Part shown: positions 11,640 through 21,742 of the stretch, in pieces
How positions within the stretch are numbered: position 1 is the stretch's first letter
Layout: each line of letters opens with the position of its first letter
NCBI GenBank assembly: GCA_022559845.1
Contig: CM040127.1
Coordinates: 29,660,708-29,724,707, forward strand
Length of the DNA stretch: 64,000 nt
Reading direction: 5' to 3'
Source of the DNA: Amorphophallus konjac
Taxonomy: Eukaryota; Streptophyta; Magnoliopsida; Alismatales; Araceae
Made by a program: the position numbers and the translations under genes
Notes under the pieces: model-generated
What the model was told of the DNA's origin: nothing
Database searches by the model: none
Seen by the model: only the letters and a program-made list of their open reading frames with translations

Positions 11640-12116
11640 TTCTAACTCCTATAAAAGGAAGCCTAGAGCTCTAAAGAAAGGATGGAAAAAAAGAGGAAAG
11701 AAAGTTTGGCAGCACTTGAAGACTTGGAGAGCTTCGATAGAGGCCCAAGTGTGAAGAAGAAAGGAGAAGAGGCTTGCGCCCTCTCCCTTGCGGCTGGCTT
11801 CTAACCCCTATAAAAGGAAGCCTAGAGCTCCAAAGAAAGGGATGGAAAAAAAGAGAAAAGAAAGTTTGGCAGCACTTGAAGACTTGGAGAGCTTCGATAG
11901 AGGCCCAAGTGTGAAGAAGAAAGGAGAAGAGGTTTGCGCCCTCTCCCTTGCGGCTGGCTTCTAACCCCTATAAAAGGAAGCCTAGAGCTCCAAAGAAAGG
12001 GATGGAAAAAAGAGGAAAGAAAGTTTGGCAGCACTTGAAGACTTGGAGAGCTTTGATAGAGGCCCAAGTGTGAAGAAGAAAGGAGAAGAGGCTTGCGCCC
12101 TCTCCCTTGCGGCTGG
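11640..12116 (+). promoter_or_regulatory. Triplicated core promoter of LTR-A
   Basis: Three tandem units of 159-160 bp each begin near 'ctaaccccTATAAAAGG', with TATA boxes at 11650, 11809 and 11969. Each unit continues with 'aagcctagagctc', a purine stretch, 'cagcacttgaagacttggagagc' and 'gcgccctctcccttgcggctgg'. The units are nearly identical. Each could start transcripts, so the LTR may have three cap sites. Confidence 0.85.
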
Positions 12117-12423
12117 GTTTCCTCCCTCCAAGTTTGAAGAAGGCTCTCATACTGAGATTTATTGCTAGAAAATTCCCTCATGAAGAAATATATTTGTATT
12201 GTTGTAAATCCATAACGAAGAAATGATCGAAGTTCATGGGAAGCCCAGAAATGCTCAAAGTCTGGTCCCTTATGAAAAAATTATGAGGAGACCCCTGCAT
12301 ATTTCAGAAATTACAACTCTGCCCCAAGCTTTTGCAAAATTGCCCAAAAGTCCATGTACTTTGGAAAATTCCAGAAAAATCAGAAATTCAAGAGACAAGA
12401 TATGAGTTCAAAGGAATGTTCCC

Positions 12424-12795
12424 CACTTTATGGAAATACCCCCGGTGGGTAGAAAATTATGGAAATACCCCCGGTGGGTAGAAAATTACGGAAATACCCC
12501 CGGTGGACAGAAAATTATAGAAATACCCCCGGTGGGCAAAAAATTACAGAAATACCCCCAGTGGGTAGAAAATTACAGAAATACCCCCGGTGGGTAGAAA
12601 ATCACATAAATACCCTCGGTGGGTAGAAAATTATAGAAATACCCCCCGGTGGGTGAAAAATTACAGAAATACCCCAGTGGGCGGGAAAAATTCAGAAATA
12701 CCCCCGGTGGCGGGAAAATTTCAGAAATACTCCCGATGACGAAAAGATTGCAGAAATATCTCCGATGGCGGGAAAATTACAAAAATGCCCCAAAT
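12424..12795. repeat. Minisatellite 'gaaatacccccggtgggtagaaaattaca'
   Basis: About a dozen units of about 30-33 bp are present. Related shorter versions occur in LTR-A2 at about 45640-45800, in LTR-B1 around 18285-18345 ('cataaatacccc') and in LTR-D at about 35640-35900. The motif is therefore a shared part of these LTRs downstream of the TATA box. Confidence 0.85.
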
Positions 12796-13089
12796 GGTGG
12801 GAAAATACAAAAAAGATCCTGAAATATTAGAAAATTGCGAAAACACCACATTTGTGGGAAAGTTGCATCAAAGTCATTGTTCAATCTAGAAACTATACAA
12901 AGTCCCCGATTTCTCAGAATCACTGAAGAATGCTCGTCCATGGTTGGCGCCGTTTGCACGACTCGGTGGAGCGAGATCACGCCCCTTCCTTGAAGCGGTG
13001 TGCGCCCTCCTGAGTTCGGCTTATGGCTAACCACCCAAACCCATGTATCTATTTCATGGCCAAGAGCTATCAGGTCCGGAAACAACAAA

Positions 13090-13640
13090 ATTGAGGATAT
13101 TCCCGAGAAGTCAAGAAATTAAGACGAGGAATACCCAAGAAGTCAAATGACGGAGGATATTCCCGAGAAGTCAAGAAACCAAGACGAGGAATGCCCAAGA
13201 AGTCAAATGACAGGGTTATTTCCGAGAAGTCGAGAAATCAAGACGAGGAATACCCAAGGAGTCAGATGACGGGGTTATTTCTAAGAAGTCAAGAAATGAA
13301 GACGAGGAACGTCTAGCAAGTCAAATGACAGGGCTATTTCTGAGAAGTCAAGAAAGAAAGTCAGGAGCGTCCAGGAAGTCAAACGAGGGGACAATCTCCA
13401 AAAAAAATAAAGAAGTGGCCGATACGCCCAGGAAGTCAACACATGACGGGGCTATGTCCAAGAAGTTAAGAAATGTCAAACATGTGCCAAAAAGTCAAGA
13501 GGTGACAGATATGCTCAAGAAGTCAAGACATGACGGAGCTATCTCCGAGAAATCAAGAAAGATCAAATATATACCGAAAAGTCAGAATGACAAGAATGCT
13601 CAGGAAGTCAAGACATGACGGGGCTATCTCCAAGAAAGTA
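13090..13640. repeat. Degenerate 'gaagtcaagaaatgaagacgagga' repeats
   Basis: Units of about 55-65 bp alternate 'cccgagaagtcaagaaat', 'gacgaggaatacccaagaagtcaaatgac' and 'ggggttatttc'. The same repeats occur at 1-340 and at about 48975-49350 in LTR-A2. The 97-residue frame here is identical in the left LTR because the LTRs are nearly identical, not because it is selected. Confidence 0.8.
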
Positions 13641-14128
13641 AGGAATTACAAGAATATCCCAGAGTTTGGGAAAACTGCAAAAATACCATGATGGAGGGAA
13701 AATTACAAATATAACCCGCCTCAGGCGGGAATGTCATTTATGGACACCAAGGCAACTTAAGAGTCCAATCACAATCAAAAGTGTGATTGTGACCATGAAG
13801 CAACTCCGAGACATCGATAATGATCATCTTGACGATCAAACGGTCCTCGTGATAAAATTCAAGCTTAACTCTCCGATCAGGGGACACGAGTAAATGTAAT
13901 GATCCAAATGTAGAATGAAGCAAATTCAAAGGCTCTGGTTGCAACTGGATATAATCCTGAAGACCCGATTACACAATCGGGACCATATGTAAAGGTCTTG
14001 AAGGATCGATTGTAATGCAAATTATGTGTTCAAGGAAATGAAGTCTTCCAATTTCTTTGCAAGGCTATGTACCCAGAATGGGCAATCAAACTCATTTATG
14101 TCACAACTAAAAGAGGTAAAAGACGTTC

Positions 14129-14326
14129 TTCGACAGTTAATCAAAGGTGTTCGGACTCGTACCGATGTAAATTAACACCGACTCCGGTCGGTGGGGAAAA
14201 GTCCAGTACACGAACCCTAAATTGTCTGATAAACGCAAAAAGCGCGGAATTAACAAATATGTCAAAATATACGACATATTCATCCAGCGAAATCAGATGT
14301 TCCAAAAACTTTTCCGCGTGTAAACA
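14129..14326 (+). other. Conserved structured LTR 3' module
   Basis: This terminal block begins 'cagttaatcaaaggtgttcgg' and ends 'ttccgcgtgtaaaca'. It recurs at 846-1043, 18846-19045, 48620-48840, 49889-50078 and, decayed, 53309-53551. It holds ACCGAC-tccg-GTCGGT (ttcg loop in LTR-B1, a G.T pair in LTR-A2) and, more distantly, an Xcgcggaatt/aattccgcg pairing that brackets the last 80-90 nt. Its position, ending at the primer-binding site in LTR-A, points to R-U5. Confidence 0.8.
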
Positions 14327-14434
14327 GTAAGTCTCTTCAATTTTTTAGGATAAAATTTTATCCCGTTATAACCTCCCCCAAAATAAAAATAAATCTTTCC
14401 ATATTTTTTTAAGAGAGACACGATCCCGCGAAAC

Positions 14435-14575
14435 TCTTCCCCTCTCCCTCCCTCCCTCCCTCCCTCCGTCGCTCTCTCTCCCTCTCTCTCTTGGAGCTCG
14501 CTCCCTCTCTCTCTCTCTCTCTCCCAGCGGTCGCTCTCTCTCTCTCTCTCGACGCTCTCTCTCTCTCCCGTGGCA
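14435..14575. repeat. CT-rich microsatellite
   Basis: Runs of ctccctcc and ctctctct make up about 140 bp. Serine/leucine- and Arg/Glu-rich frames through it are compositional. Confidence 0.9.
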
Positions 14576-14860
14576 CTGTTGTGCTCCGATCGATGATGGG
14601 TCGGGTGCCATGGAGCAGCAGCAGCGGCGATTGGCCCGCCGGTGGCGAGGCCGGTGGTGTGGCACGGGGGCGATGCCGGCGGGGCGGAGCAGCTGAAAGC
14701 AGCTCCGCGGTGGCGGAAGAGGAGGCTCCACGGCGGTGAAGCAGACGGCGGCAACGTCGGTCTCGCGACGAGTGGCTGGCGATCGGCGGTGCGTGGCCGG
14801 TGAGGAGGGAGCGGAGGTCGCGGCAGAGGGAGTGGTGATCGCGGCGGCGATGGTGAAAGA

Positions 14861-15305
14861 TGGACGCCGGAGGTAGCGGCCGCAGTGAAACAGCGGTGGT
14901 CTTCGGGGGTGCTGATCGGCGTCGTGCACGTCGCGTGGACCTCTGCCTTCCGCACCCGCTGGGCCGCGCTCTTCACGCAAGACGTCGCCATGGTGGGGCC
15001 AGCGGCGGCTGTGATGCCCCTCATGGGCCTCTGCGAGCTCGGCAACTAGCCGCAGATGACCGGGTGCGGCGTCCTGCGGGGCACTGCCCGCCATCGGCGC
15101 CCGCATCAATCTCATGTCCTTCTACCTGGTGGGCACCCCCGTGGCGGTGGGGCTGGCCTTCTGGCTCGGCGGCGGCTTCGCCGGCCTATGGTACGGGCTG
15201 CTCACGGCACAGGTCGCCTGCGCCGTGTCGGTGCTCACGGTGGTGCTGCTGCGCACGGACTGGGAGGTGGAGGCTCTGCGAGCCAAGAAGCTCACCCATT
15301 GCGAG
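14861..15305 (+). pseudogene. MATE (DTX-type) transporter gene fragment
   Basis: MATE proteins are membrane antiporters that export organic compounds and metabolites. The frame from 14861 reads VLIGVVHVAWTSAFRTRWAA, then PLMGLCELGN, a TAG stop at about 15048 where Cys is usual, then [11 protein letters not shown]. After a frameshift near 15092, [29 protein letters not shown] and a [18 protein letters not shown] end follow in the next frame. These match the conserved C-terminal half of plant DTX/MATE proteins. It is only about 150 residues of a family of about 500, has a stop and a frameshift, and sits inside the Helitron, so it is a captured fragment. Confidence 0.8.
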
Positions 15306-15756
15306 AGGACCGGCGCCGTCGGCGCCAATGGAGCCCAGGCGGCGCCTCGCGGTGGGCAATGGCAGCAGCGCACAGGTGGGAGCGGCGGGTGATGCCGGCT
15401 AGCGGCGCGGTCCCCTTACCATGGAGACCAAAGGGCACTCCCTCTCTCTCCCAAACAAGTTTATAGAAATTTTAAAAATTAGGATACTTTTACCAAACAG
15501 ATAATATCTTTTTTTTCAATTTTAAAATTTAAGTTAAAATTGACACAACACATTTTTTTAGATAGAAATAGTTTCTTAAAAAAATGTTCCCAAACACCCT
15601 ATAATTTTATTTTTGAATTTTAAAAACTAATATATTGACAAAATTTGGTCACGTGTACTTTTATAACATAGTATAATTTTTATTTTTTTATTTTTTATTA
15701 CGCGCGTAGCGCATTCCGTTGACTAGTAATCAGGAAAGCTTTTCCGTCGCACTTAC

Positions 15757-15880
15757 GAGGTGTTTGAGCTTGATCAGGAAATAATCCTTGAAGAGCATAG
15801 CCTCCCCTCACAACAAGCAGCGCAAGAAGCAAAGAAACAAAGGCACAGAACACGAGGAAGATGTCGCTTTCTTCTCTCCA
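15757..15880 (-). CDS. Candidate host exon, hydrophobic (unidentified)
   Basis: On the minus strand the frame reads WREESDIFLVFCAFVSLLLA, then LLVVRGGYALQGLFPDQAQTP, and ends at a perfect GTAAGT donor (15751-15756). The hydrophobic stretch could be a signal anchor. The exon abuts the LTR-D start at 15881. If LTR-D is removed, the frame joins in phase to sequence beyond 53551 (reading MKGDQVLTGLPLLLPL). I do not recognise the protein. It could be a chance frame. Confidence 0.35.
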
Positions 15881-17255
15881 TGTGGCCAAGGCAAAAAAAA
15901 ATCAGAAAAACCAATAAAAAATGACCCTTTATAGGGGCCGACCCCCCTTCTCTCCCTCCGAGGACCTACCCAGACCATCGTTGGCAGTATCGGCCGAAAC
16001 CGATACGTTTCGGCCGAAACGTATCGGTTTCGACCGTAACCGAAACGATACCGGACCTGGTCACTGTAGCAGGTCCGAAACTAAAAAAAAATAATTTTAG
16101 TAGTTTCGGGCAAAATCGATATAGGTTTTGCCCGAAACTTACAAGTTTCGGCAGGAAACCGTCCGATTTCCACCAAAACCCACGTGCACTCCCCTTTAAG
16201 GGGAGTTCACTTCTTGTTCTCCCTCAGATCTGAGGGAGAAAGGGCCTGCTGCTGAGGGTGTTGTTGCTGCTGTTGTGCTGGGTGTTGCTGCTGCTGCTGT
16301 GCTGGGTGCTGCTGCTGTGCTGGGTGCTGCTACTGTGCTGCAGGGTAGGGAGACTACAGGGTTTGCTGCCACCGCCGCCGTAAAGAAGCGCTGTGTAGTT
16401 GGGTTTTCTTGAGGTAAATTTGGGGTTTGTTTCGTTTTGTTTTTTTTTTGTTGGGTTGAAAGTTTTTTTTTTGTAGGTTAGTTTTTCTGTTGTAGGTTAA
16501 TTTTAAACCATGAAATAATGTTAAGACTTCAAATTAAACCCTAATTAATTCCTTCAATTTGGGACTTTTGTCTAATTAGATTTAGTTAGGGTCAATTGAA
16601 GCTCAATTAAACTTCATTGAAGAATTTAGGGTGGGAACATGTTAGTAATTAATTTTTATGAAGAGTGATTAGGGTAAAATTGATAATTAAGCCCTAATTA
16701 CACCCTTAAATTTGGGACTTTCCTCTAATTAGGTTTAGTTAGGGTCAATTGAAACTCAATTAAGCTTCATTGAATAATTTAGGGTGGGAGCTGTTGGAAC
16801 AAAAAAAATGTGTGTGTGTTATTTAAGTTCTTTTGAAAAGAGTTCCTGAAATAAAGAAAAAGAAGCGGGTTGACGCTAAGCTAAACGGCCTTAAAATGAC
16901 AAGGGTCGCCTTCGCCATAAATCCCTCCGACAACCCGGCAAGATGGATATTGGGGATTTGTATTTTTATGCGCATATACGTGCATTGAAAGGTCTTGATA
17001 AAAATATTTTCAGGCCTATAAACTTGTGTGGGAGGTATTCCGCAAAAAGATGAATATTTTCCGGATGTCCGGATGGTCAACCTGGATACACCGGAACCAA
17101 GAAGAAAGTTACAGCGATTTCAACGCCCACCACTAGGCCGTACGGAGGTGAAAAGGAAATTTTTTAATCCCCCAGATCCTTTTATAGCCAAGGGAGTGGG
17201 GGCCAACCCCCTCCACCCCTTTCTCTCCTTTGACGGCACGCCGAGGAAGGCCGGG

Positions 17256-17915
17256 AGGGACCCCCTCCGGTCCTTGTACCGGAGGGGGGTATCCCTTGCT
17301 GCTGCGGACCCGGAGGAAGACCCCCTCCGGTCCATGAACCGGAGGGGGAGGCTCCCCCATTGCTGCGAACCCGGAGGGGGGGGGGGGGCCGTGGCTGCCG
17401 GACCAAGAGGGAACCCCCTCCGGTCCATGTACCGGAGGGGGGGGAGTTCCCCGCCGCTGCGGACCCGGAGGGAGACCCCCTCCGGTCCATGTACAGGAGG
17501 GGGGGAGCTCCCCGCTGCTGCTGCCGGACCCGGAGGGAACCCCCTCCGGTCCTTGTACCGGAGGGGGGGGGCTCCCCGTTGCTGCTGCGGACCCGGAGGG
17601 AGACCCCCCTCCGGTCCATGTACCGGAGGGGGGAGCTCCCCGCTGCTGCGGGCCCGGAGGGAGACCCCCTCCCATGTACCGGAGGGGGGGCTCCCCCGCT
17701 GCTGCTGCCGGACCCGGAGGGAACCCCCTCCGGTCCTTGTACCGGAGGGGGGGGTTCCCCGCTGCTGCTGCCGGAGCCGGAGGGAACCCCCTCCGGTCCT
17801 TGTACCGGAGGGGGGGGGGGGCTTCCCCGCGACCGCGACCCACCGGAGGGACCCCCTCCGGTCCCTTACCGGAGGGGGAACCCCCTCCGGTTCCCTGCAT
17901 AGCAGCGGAGGGGGG
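17256..17915. repeat. GC-rich hairpin array of LTR-B1
   Basis: About ten palindromes of the form CCCCCTCCGGT, 6-nt loop (ccttgt or ccatgt), ACCGGAGGGGG are separated by 'gctccccgctgctgctgcggacccggaggga'-like spacers. Units are about 70-80 bp, longer than in LTR-A. Loops differ from LTR-A (acatgc) while stems pair fully. The 357-residue plus-strand frame and the 278- and 316-residue minus-strand frames across it arise from this periodic, stop-poor sequence. Confidence 0.92.
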
Positions 17916-18096
17916 GGTTCTCCCCTCTCCGTCCAATCCGCAAGCCCCCGAACCAAAAAAAAGGGGGAGAAGAAGAGTCATGCAGTAAAAAAGAAACCGA
18001 AACAAGGAAGAGGAGAAGTCACCTTGGCCTTTGGTATTCCACCGGAGGAACTCCAAGAGGTTTTTTACCACCCCCTCCGCCACTTGTGGGATCTAC

Positions 18097-18104
18097 TATA
18101 AAAA
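18097..18104 (+). promoter_or_regulatory. TATA box of LTR-B1
   Basis: TATAAAAA followed by aggaggc lies 180 bp after the hairpin array, in the same relative place as in LTR-A. Between them is 'attccaccggaggaa' with a complementary 'ccccctccgcc'. Confidence 0.75.
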
Positions 18105-19050
18105 GGAGGCTACTCCAAGGAGCAAAGGACAACAAGAAGAGAAGACCGGGAGAGAAAAAGAGAGAAGAGAGGAAGACAAAGACTTGGAGAGCTTTTCTAA
18201 GGCCCAAGTCAAAAGAGAAAAGCAAGAGGAAGGGTGCGCCCCTTTCCTTCTTACTATGATACCATGGATTTTGTGTATTTGACATAAATACCCCTTCATA
18301 TATAAATCATGTACATTTGACATAAATACCCCTTCATATATAAAGGGGGCTTCATGATGTTATACTATGACAATGAAATAATTAAGTGAGCATGAAAACT
18401 ATGGTTGTCATGGCCCTTGTCAAAATTATACAAAGGTCCCTCTTGGCGTAAAATTACACCATTGACCCGAAAGTTCTTAAAATTGTGCATGTATATACGG
18501 AATCAAATGGGAAAAGGATCTCCAACAATTATTCTTGTCATGGAGAAATCTCTTTTGGGCTGTAATAATAATAAAAAACAAACATACAAAGCCTTGCAAA
18601 TGGTATCCTCCAAAGTTCTTTAAATATAATCACGCTTATGTTCGTAAAAACAAATTGAAAGTCGCGGAATATAATTCATCGGGATCATAAAAAGTTACAT
18701 GAAATTCGAAGCGACATATTCCCTTTCGAACATGAAAAGGCGAGGCCACATGAGAGAATAACAAAAAGGTCATAATCAAAAAAATTCCGCTCCGAAGGAA
18801 ACTAAAAGGGCCTTTCTTTTCGTCAAGGGTAGCAAAAGATCTTTAGCAGTTTAATCAAGGGTATTCGGACTCGTCCGATGTAAATTAACACCGACTTCGG
18901 TCGGTGGGGATAAGTCTTGTACCCGAATCCTAAATCGTCTGATAAATTTAAAAAAGGCGCGGAATTCATATATATATGCCAAATATACGCATATCCATCC
19001 AGCGAAATCGGATGTTTCAAAAATATATAATTCCGCGTGTAAACAGGAGC

Positions 19051-19370
19051 ATGCTGGCAATTAATTTTTATGAATGGTGATTAGAATAAAATTGATAATT
19101 AAGCCCTAATTACACCCTTAAATTTGGGGCTTTCCTCTAATTAGGTTTAGTAAGGGTCAATTGAAGCTCAATTAAGCTTCATTGAAAAATTTAGGGTGGG
19201 AGCATGCTGGTAATTAATTTTCATAAAGGGTGATTAGGGTAAAATTGATAATTAAGCCCTAATTATACCATTAAATTTAGGGTTTTCCTCTAATTAGGTT
19301 TAGTTTGGGTCAAGTGAAGCTCAATTAAGCTTCATTGAATAATTTGAAGCTCTATTATGTTGAATTGCAT
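19051..19370. repeat. Promoter minisatellite of hAT-1 (with 16530-16791)
   Basis: Units of about 150 bp read 'gattagggtaaaattgataattaagccctaatta...caattgaagctcaattaagcttcattgaataatttagggtgggagcatgctgg' in shortened form. About three units remain, split by LTR-B1. The same repeats precede the transposase start in hAT-2, hAT-3 and hAT-4. Confidence 0.85.
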
Positions 19371-19422
19371 TTTTTTCATTGTACTTACAACTATTTATCT
19401 TTGACTGTCTTAATGCAGCATC

Positions 19423-20307
19423 ATGCCTACACGTGAACAAAGTCAGGAGCAGCAAGGACAGGAGGATCCGGGGTGGGCCCACCTCTCCTTAGTTGATGCT
19501 GGGAGAAGAAAAGTGAAATGCAATTATTGTGATAAGGAGATACATGGCAGAATTACTAAAGGAAAGCAACATTTGGCAGGGGTAAAAGGAGAGGTGAGAT
19601 AATGTGACAGATGTCCCCGAGAGGTCCGAGAAGAAATGCGCCAGTGCCTTCTGGGCAAAAAGGAGAGGATGCAATAAAGGGCTGAAGATGAGGCTGAAAT
19701 TGCTGAGGAGATTTCGGACAGAAGGGGAAGGAGGGATGATGATGAAGAAGGCACTGAGGATTCAGATCCAGAGTTGACTGAAGCAATGGAGCGTCTGGTT
19801 TCTTATGGTTCTGATGATCATCCCAGTGCAGCTGCAGGTGCTACTACTGGCGGTGGCATATATGATGATACTTCCTCCTTCCACACAGACACAGGCAGAG
19901 GATACAGTCATAGTGAGCGAGGACATGATTCGCAGAGCCAATATGGGCATTCATCAGGTTATGGAGGTCATGGATGGCAGTATCAGCCGAAACCGATACA
20001 TGTCGGCCGAAAAGTATCGGTTTCGGCCTATACCGAAACCGAAACGAACCTACTCACTGTAGCAGGTCCGATACCAAAAAAAAAAATAATGGTTTCAGAC
20101 CGAAACCGTCCGGTTTCAGACCGAAACCGACCGAAATCAGACCGAAACCGTCCGGTTTCGATTGAAACCGGACCTGCTCATTACAATTTTTGCCTTTTCT
20201 GATTGTTTTGAACTGATTTCGGCCGAAACCGATACCGAAACCGATACTGCCATCCTTGATGGAGGTGGCCAACAAGAAGCAGCCATTTATGGGTGGGGTC
20301 ATCAACC
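19423..20307 (+). pseudogene. hAT-1 transposase remnant (BED finger fused to tail)
   Basis: The start MPTREQSQEQQGQEDPGWAH lies just after a tttgactgtcttaatgcag acceptor-like sequence, as in the other hAT copies. A BED zinc finger follows (CNYCDKEIHG ... KQHLAG), then an acidic region ending EDSDPELTEA at about 19785. There the gene jumps straight to the C-terminal GATTGGG tail; the DUF659 core and hATC region, some 2.5 kb in hAT-2, are deleted. Stops lie at 19600 (TAA) and 19674 (TAA). A MITE interrupts the tail at 19969 and hAT-2 at 20308; the last piece is at 33313-33534. Confidence 0.85.
19969..20258. mobile_element. hAT-derived MITE (290 bp)
   Basis: It runs from CATGGATGGCAGTATC to GATACTGCCATCCTTG and is flanked by atggaggt on both sides (19961-19968, 20259-20266). 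The inside is made of ccgaaacc/ggtttcgg words. Its ends match those of the full hAT elements, so the hAT transposase family could have moved it. Confidence 0.95.
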
Positions 20308-20929
20308 CATTGTTGGCAGTTTCGGCCGAAACCGATACGTTTCGGCCGAAACGTATCGATTTCGGCCATAACCGATACGAAAAGGACCCTTATTACTGTA
20401 GCAATCCGAAACTTAAGGGGGTATCGGTTTCGGGCGAAACCGATACTGGTTTCGCCCGAAACCGGTCGGTTTCGGCCCGAAACCATCCGATTTCGGCCGA
20501 AACACGTGAACCCCTTTATGCTTTGCTGTCTCCCCCCCCCCCCCGAAACCCCACTACCCAGCCACGGTTTCGGCCGAAACCCTCCCCCCTGCTGGCTGCT
20601 GTCTCCCTGCCGCTGATGTGCTGTTGCCGCTGCTGAGGTGCTGCGGCTGCCGTGCTGCTGTGCAGCTGTGATGCGGCTGCTGCCGTGCTGCTGTGCTGCG
20701 GCTGCTGCGTGCTGCCTGCTGCTGCTGAGCCTGCTACTCTTGCTGTTGCTGCAGCAGCCAGGGCCAGCAGGTGCTGCTGTTAGCCTGTTACTGCCACCGC
20801 CCTACTGCCACCGCCGGACCGCCGGACTGCCCACCACCTGCTAGCCTGCTGTGTGCACTTGTGGTTGTAAGTATTTTTTTGTACCTTAATTTGTGCAACC
20901 CTAATTAGTTCAGATTTCAAAATAAACTT

Positions 20930-21665
20930 TAATTAGATACTTAAAATTAGATTCATTATTAATTAACCCCTAATTCATGCAAAATATTTAGGACTTTCGT
21001 CTAATTCGGCTTTCTTAACCACAATTGAAGGTTAGATAAGTTTCATTGACGAATTTGGGGTGCCTTCATGATGAGATTATATTTTTAGCAAGAGTAATTA
21101 TGGCTTAATTAGTAATTAAGGCTTAATTAGTTCATAAAAATTGGGGCTTTTGTCTAATTCGAGTTTCTTAGTCACAATTGAAGGTTAATTAAGTTTCATT
21201 GATGAATTTGGGGTGGGATCATGCTGGGATTATATTTTTATGAAGGGTAATTAGGGCTTAATTAATAATTAAGGCTTAATTAGTTCAAAAAAATTGAGAC
21301 TTTTGTCTAATTCGAGTTTCCTAGCTACAATTGAAGGTCAATTAAGTTTGATTGATGAATTTGGGGTGGGATCATGCTGGGATGTCATTTTTATGAAGGG
21401 TCATTAAGGGTTATTTGGTAATTAGGGCTTAATTACCTCATAAAAATTGGGGCTTTCGTGTAATTCGGCTTTATTACCCACAATTGAAGCTCAATTAAGC
21501 TTCATTGATGAAATTGAGGTGGGATCATGCTGGATTTTTTTATGAAGGGTAATTAAGGGTTAGTTGGTAATTAAGCCCTAATTACTTCATAAAAATTGGG
21601 GCTTTCGTCTAATTCGACTTTATTATCCACAATTAAAGCTCAATTAAGTTTCATTGACTAATTTG
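20930..21665. repeat. Promoter minisatellite of hAT-2 (about 150 bp units)
   Basis: About five units contain 'tttggggtgggatcatgctggga', 'gggtaattagggcttaatta' and 'gtctaattcg...cacaattgaaggttaattaag' words. The shared phrase around 'gtgggatcatgctgg' recurs near 21211, 21364 and 21517. It ends about 60 bp before the transposase start codon. Confidence 0.85.
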
Positions 21666-21742
21666 GAGCTCTTTCATGTTCAATTACCTTTTTTTTCATT
21701 GTACTTACAAGAGATTGTCTTTGACTGTCATAATGCAGCATC

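Larger units (their letters stand above)
1..14326 (+). mobile_element. LTR-A, giant Tat-like Ty3/gypsy retrotransposon (left end off-window)
   Basis: Bases 1-1043 recur at 13284-14326 with a constant offset of 13283, so they are the 3' part of a left LTR and the right LTR. The interior runs from a primer-binding site at 1044 to a polypurine tract at 10801-10812. The right LTR starts TGTTGAAC and ends GTGTAAACA, giving TG...CA termini. I saw only two differences between the two LTR copies over 1043 bp (at 955/14238 and 1014/14297), so the insertion is young. Only an integrase is recognisable, and it is broken; no gag, protease or reverse transcriptase could be seen, so it must rely on proteins supplied in trans. 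The Tat-like assignment rests on integrase resemblance and the long LTR. The left target-site duplication is outside the window. Confidence 0.9.
10813..14326 (+). repeat. Right LTR of LTR-A (3514 bp)
   Basis: The LTR runs from TGTTGAAC to GTGTAAACA. In order it holds purine tracts, a GC-rich hairpin array (10916-11478), a triplicated promoter unit with three TATAAAAG boxes (11640-12116), a 'gaaatacccccggtggg' minisatellite (12424-12795), a short segment 'ggcgccgtttgcacgactcggtggag' at about 12949, degenerate gaagtcaag repeats (about 13090-13640), and the structured 3' part identical to 1-1043. Expected U3/R/U5 borders can only be guessed from the TATA boxes. Confidence 0.92.
14327..15726 (+). 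mobile_element. Helitron 3' portion with captured host DNA
   Basis: The right end has the Helitron signature: a GCGC-GTA-GCGC hairpin at 15702-15712 followed by attccgttga and the terminal CTAG at 15723-15726, with a T after it. LTR-A abuts on the left, so the 5' TC end was not located; LTR-A may have inserted inside the Helitron. The body holds a CT microsatellite, a GC-rich MATE gene fragment, and an AT-rich tail (15460-15700). No Rep/helicase gene is visible, so it is non-autonomous. Confidence 0.65.
16792..19045 (+). mobile_element. Solo LTR-B1 (2254 bp)
   Basis: The unit runs from TGTTGGAAC to GTGTAAACA and is flanked on both sides by ggagc (16787-16791 and 19046-19050), proving a single LTR left by LTR-LTR recombination. 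It interrupts the hAT-1 promoter repeat, whose uninterrupted form 'gggtgggagcatgctggtaatt' occurs at 19195. In order it holds a hairpin array (17256-17915), purine-rich DNA, a TATA box at 18097, 'cataaatacccc' repeats and the common 3' module. Confidence 0.95.

Noticed and set aside
11022..11674. Long open frames (180-252 residues) across the LTR-A hairpin array on both strands
   Set aside because: They exist in several frames at once because the array is palindromic, periodic and poor in stops. No domain, and frame content follows the repeat.
12947..12970. ggcgccgtttgcacgac resembling a primer-binding site
   Set aside because: It lies inside the LTR, is repeated at the same LTR position near 45949, and is not next to an LTR end.
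14293..15115. 249-250 residue minus-strand frames in the Helitron
   Set aside because: They are antisense to the MATE fragment and the CT microsatellite and consist of Ser/Pro/Arg/Glu runs.
17028..18101. 357-residue plus-strand frame and 278/316-residue minus-strand frames in LTR-B1
   Set aside because: Same cause: tandem CCGGAGG units. Repeated YRRG/GPCTGGG/PPVHGPEG words are translations of the repeat.
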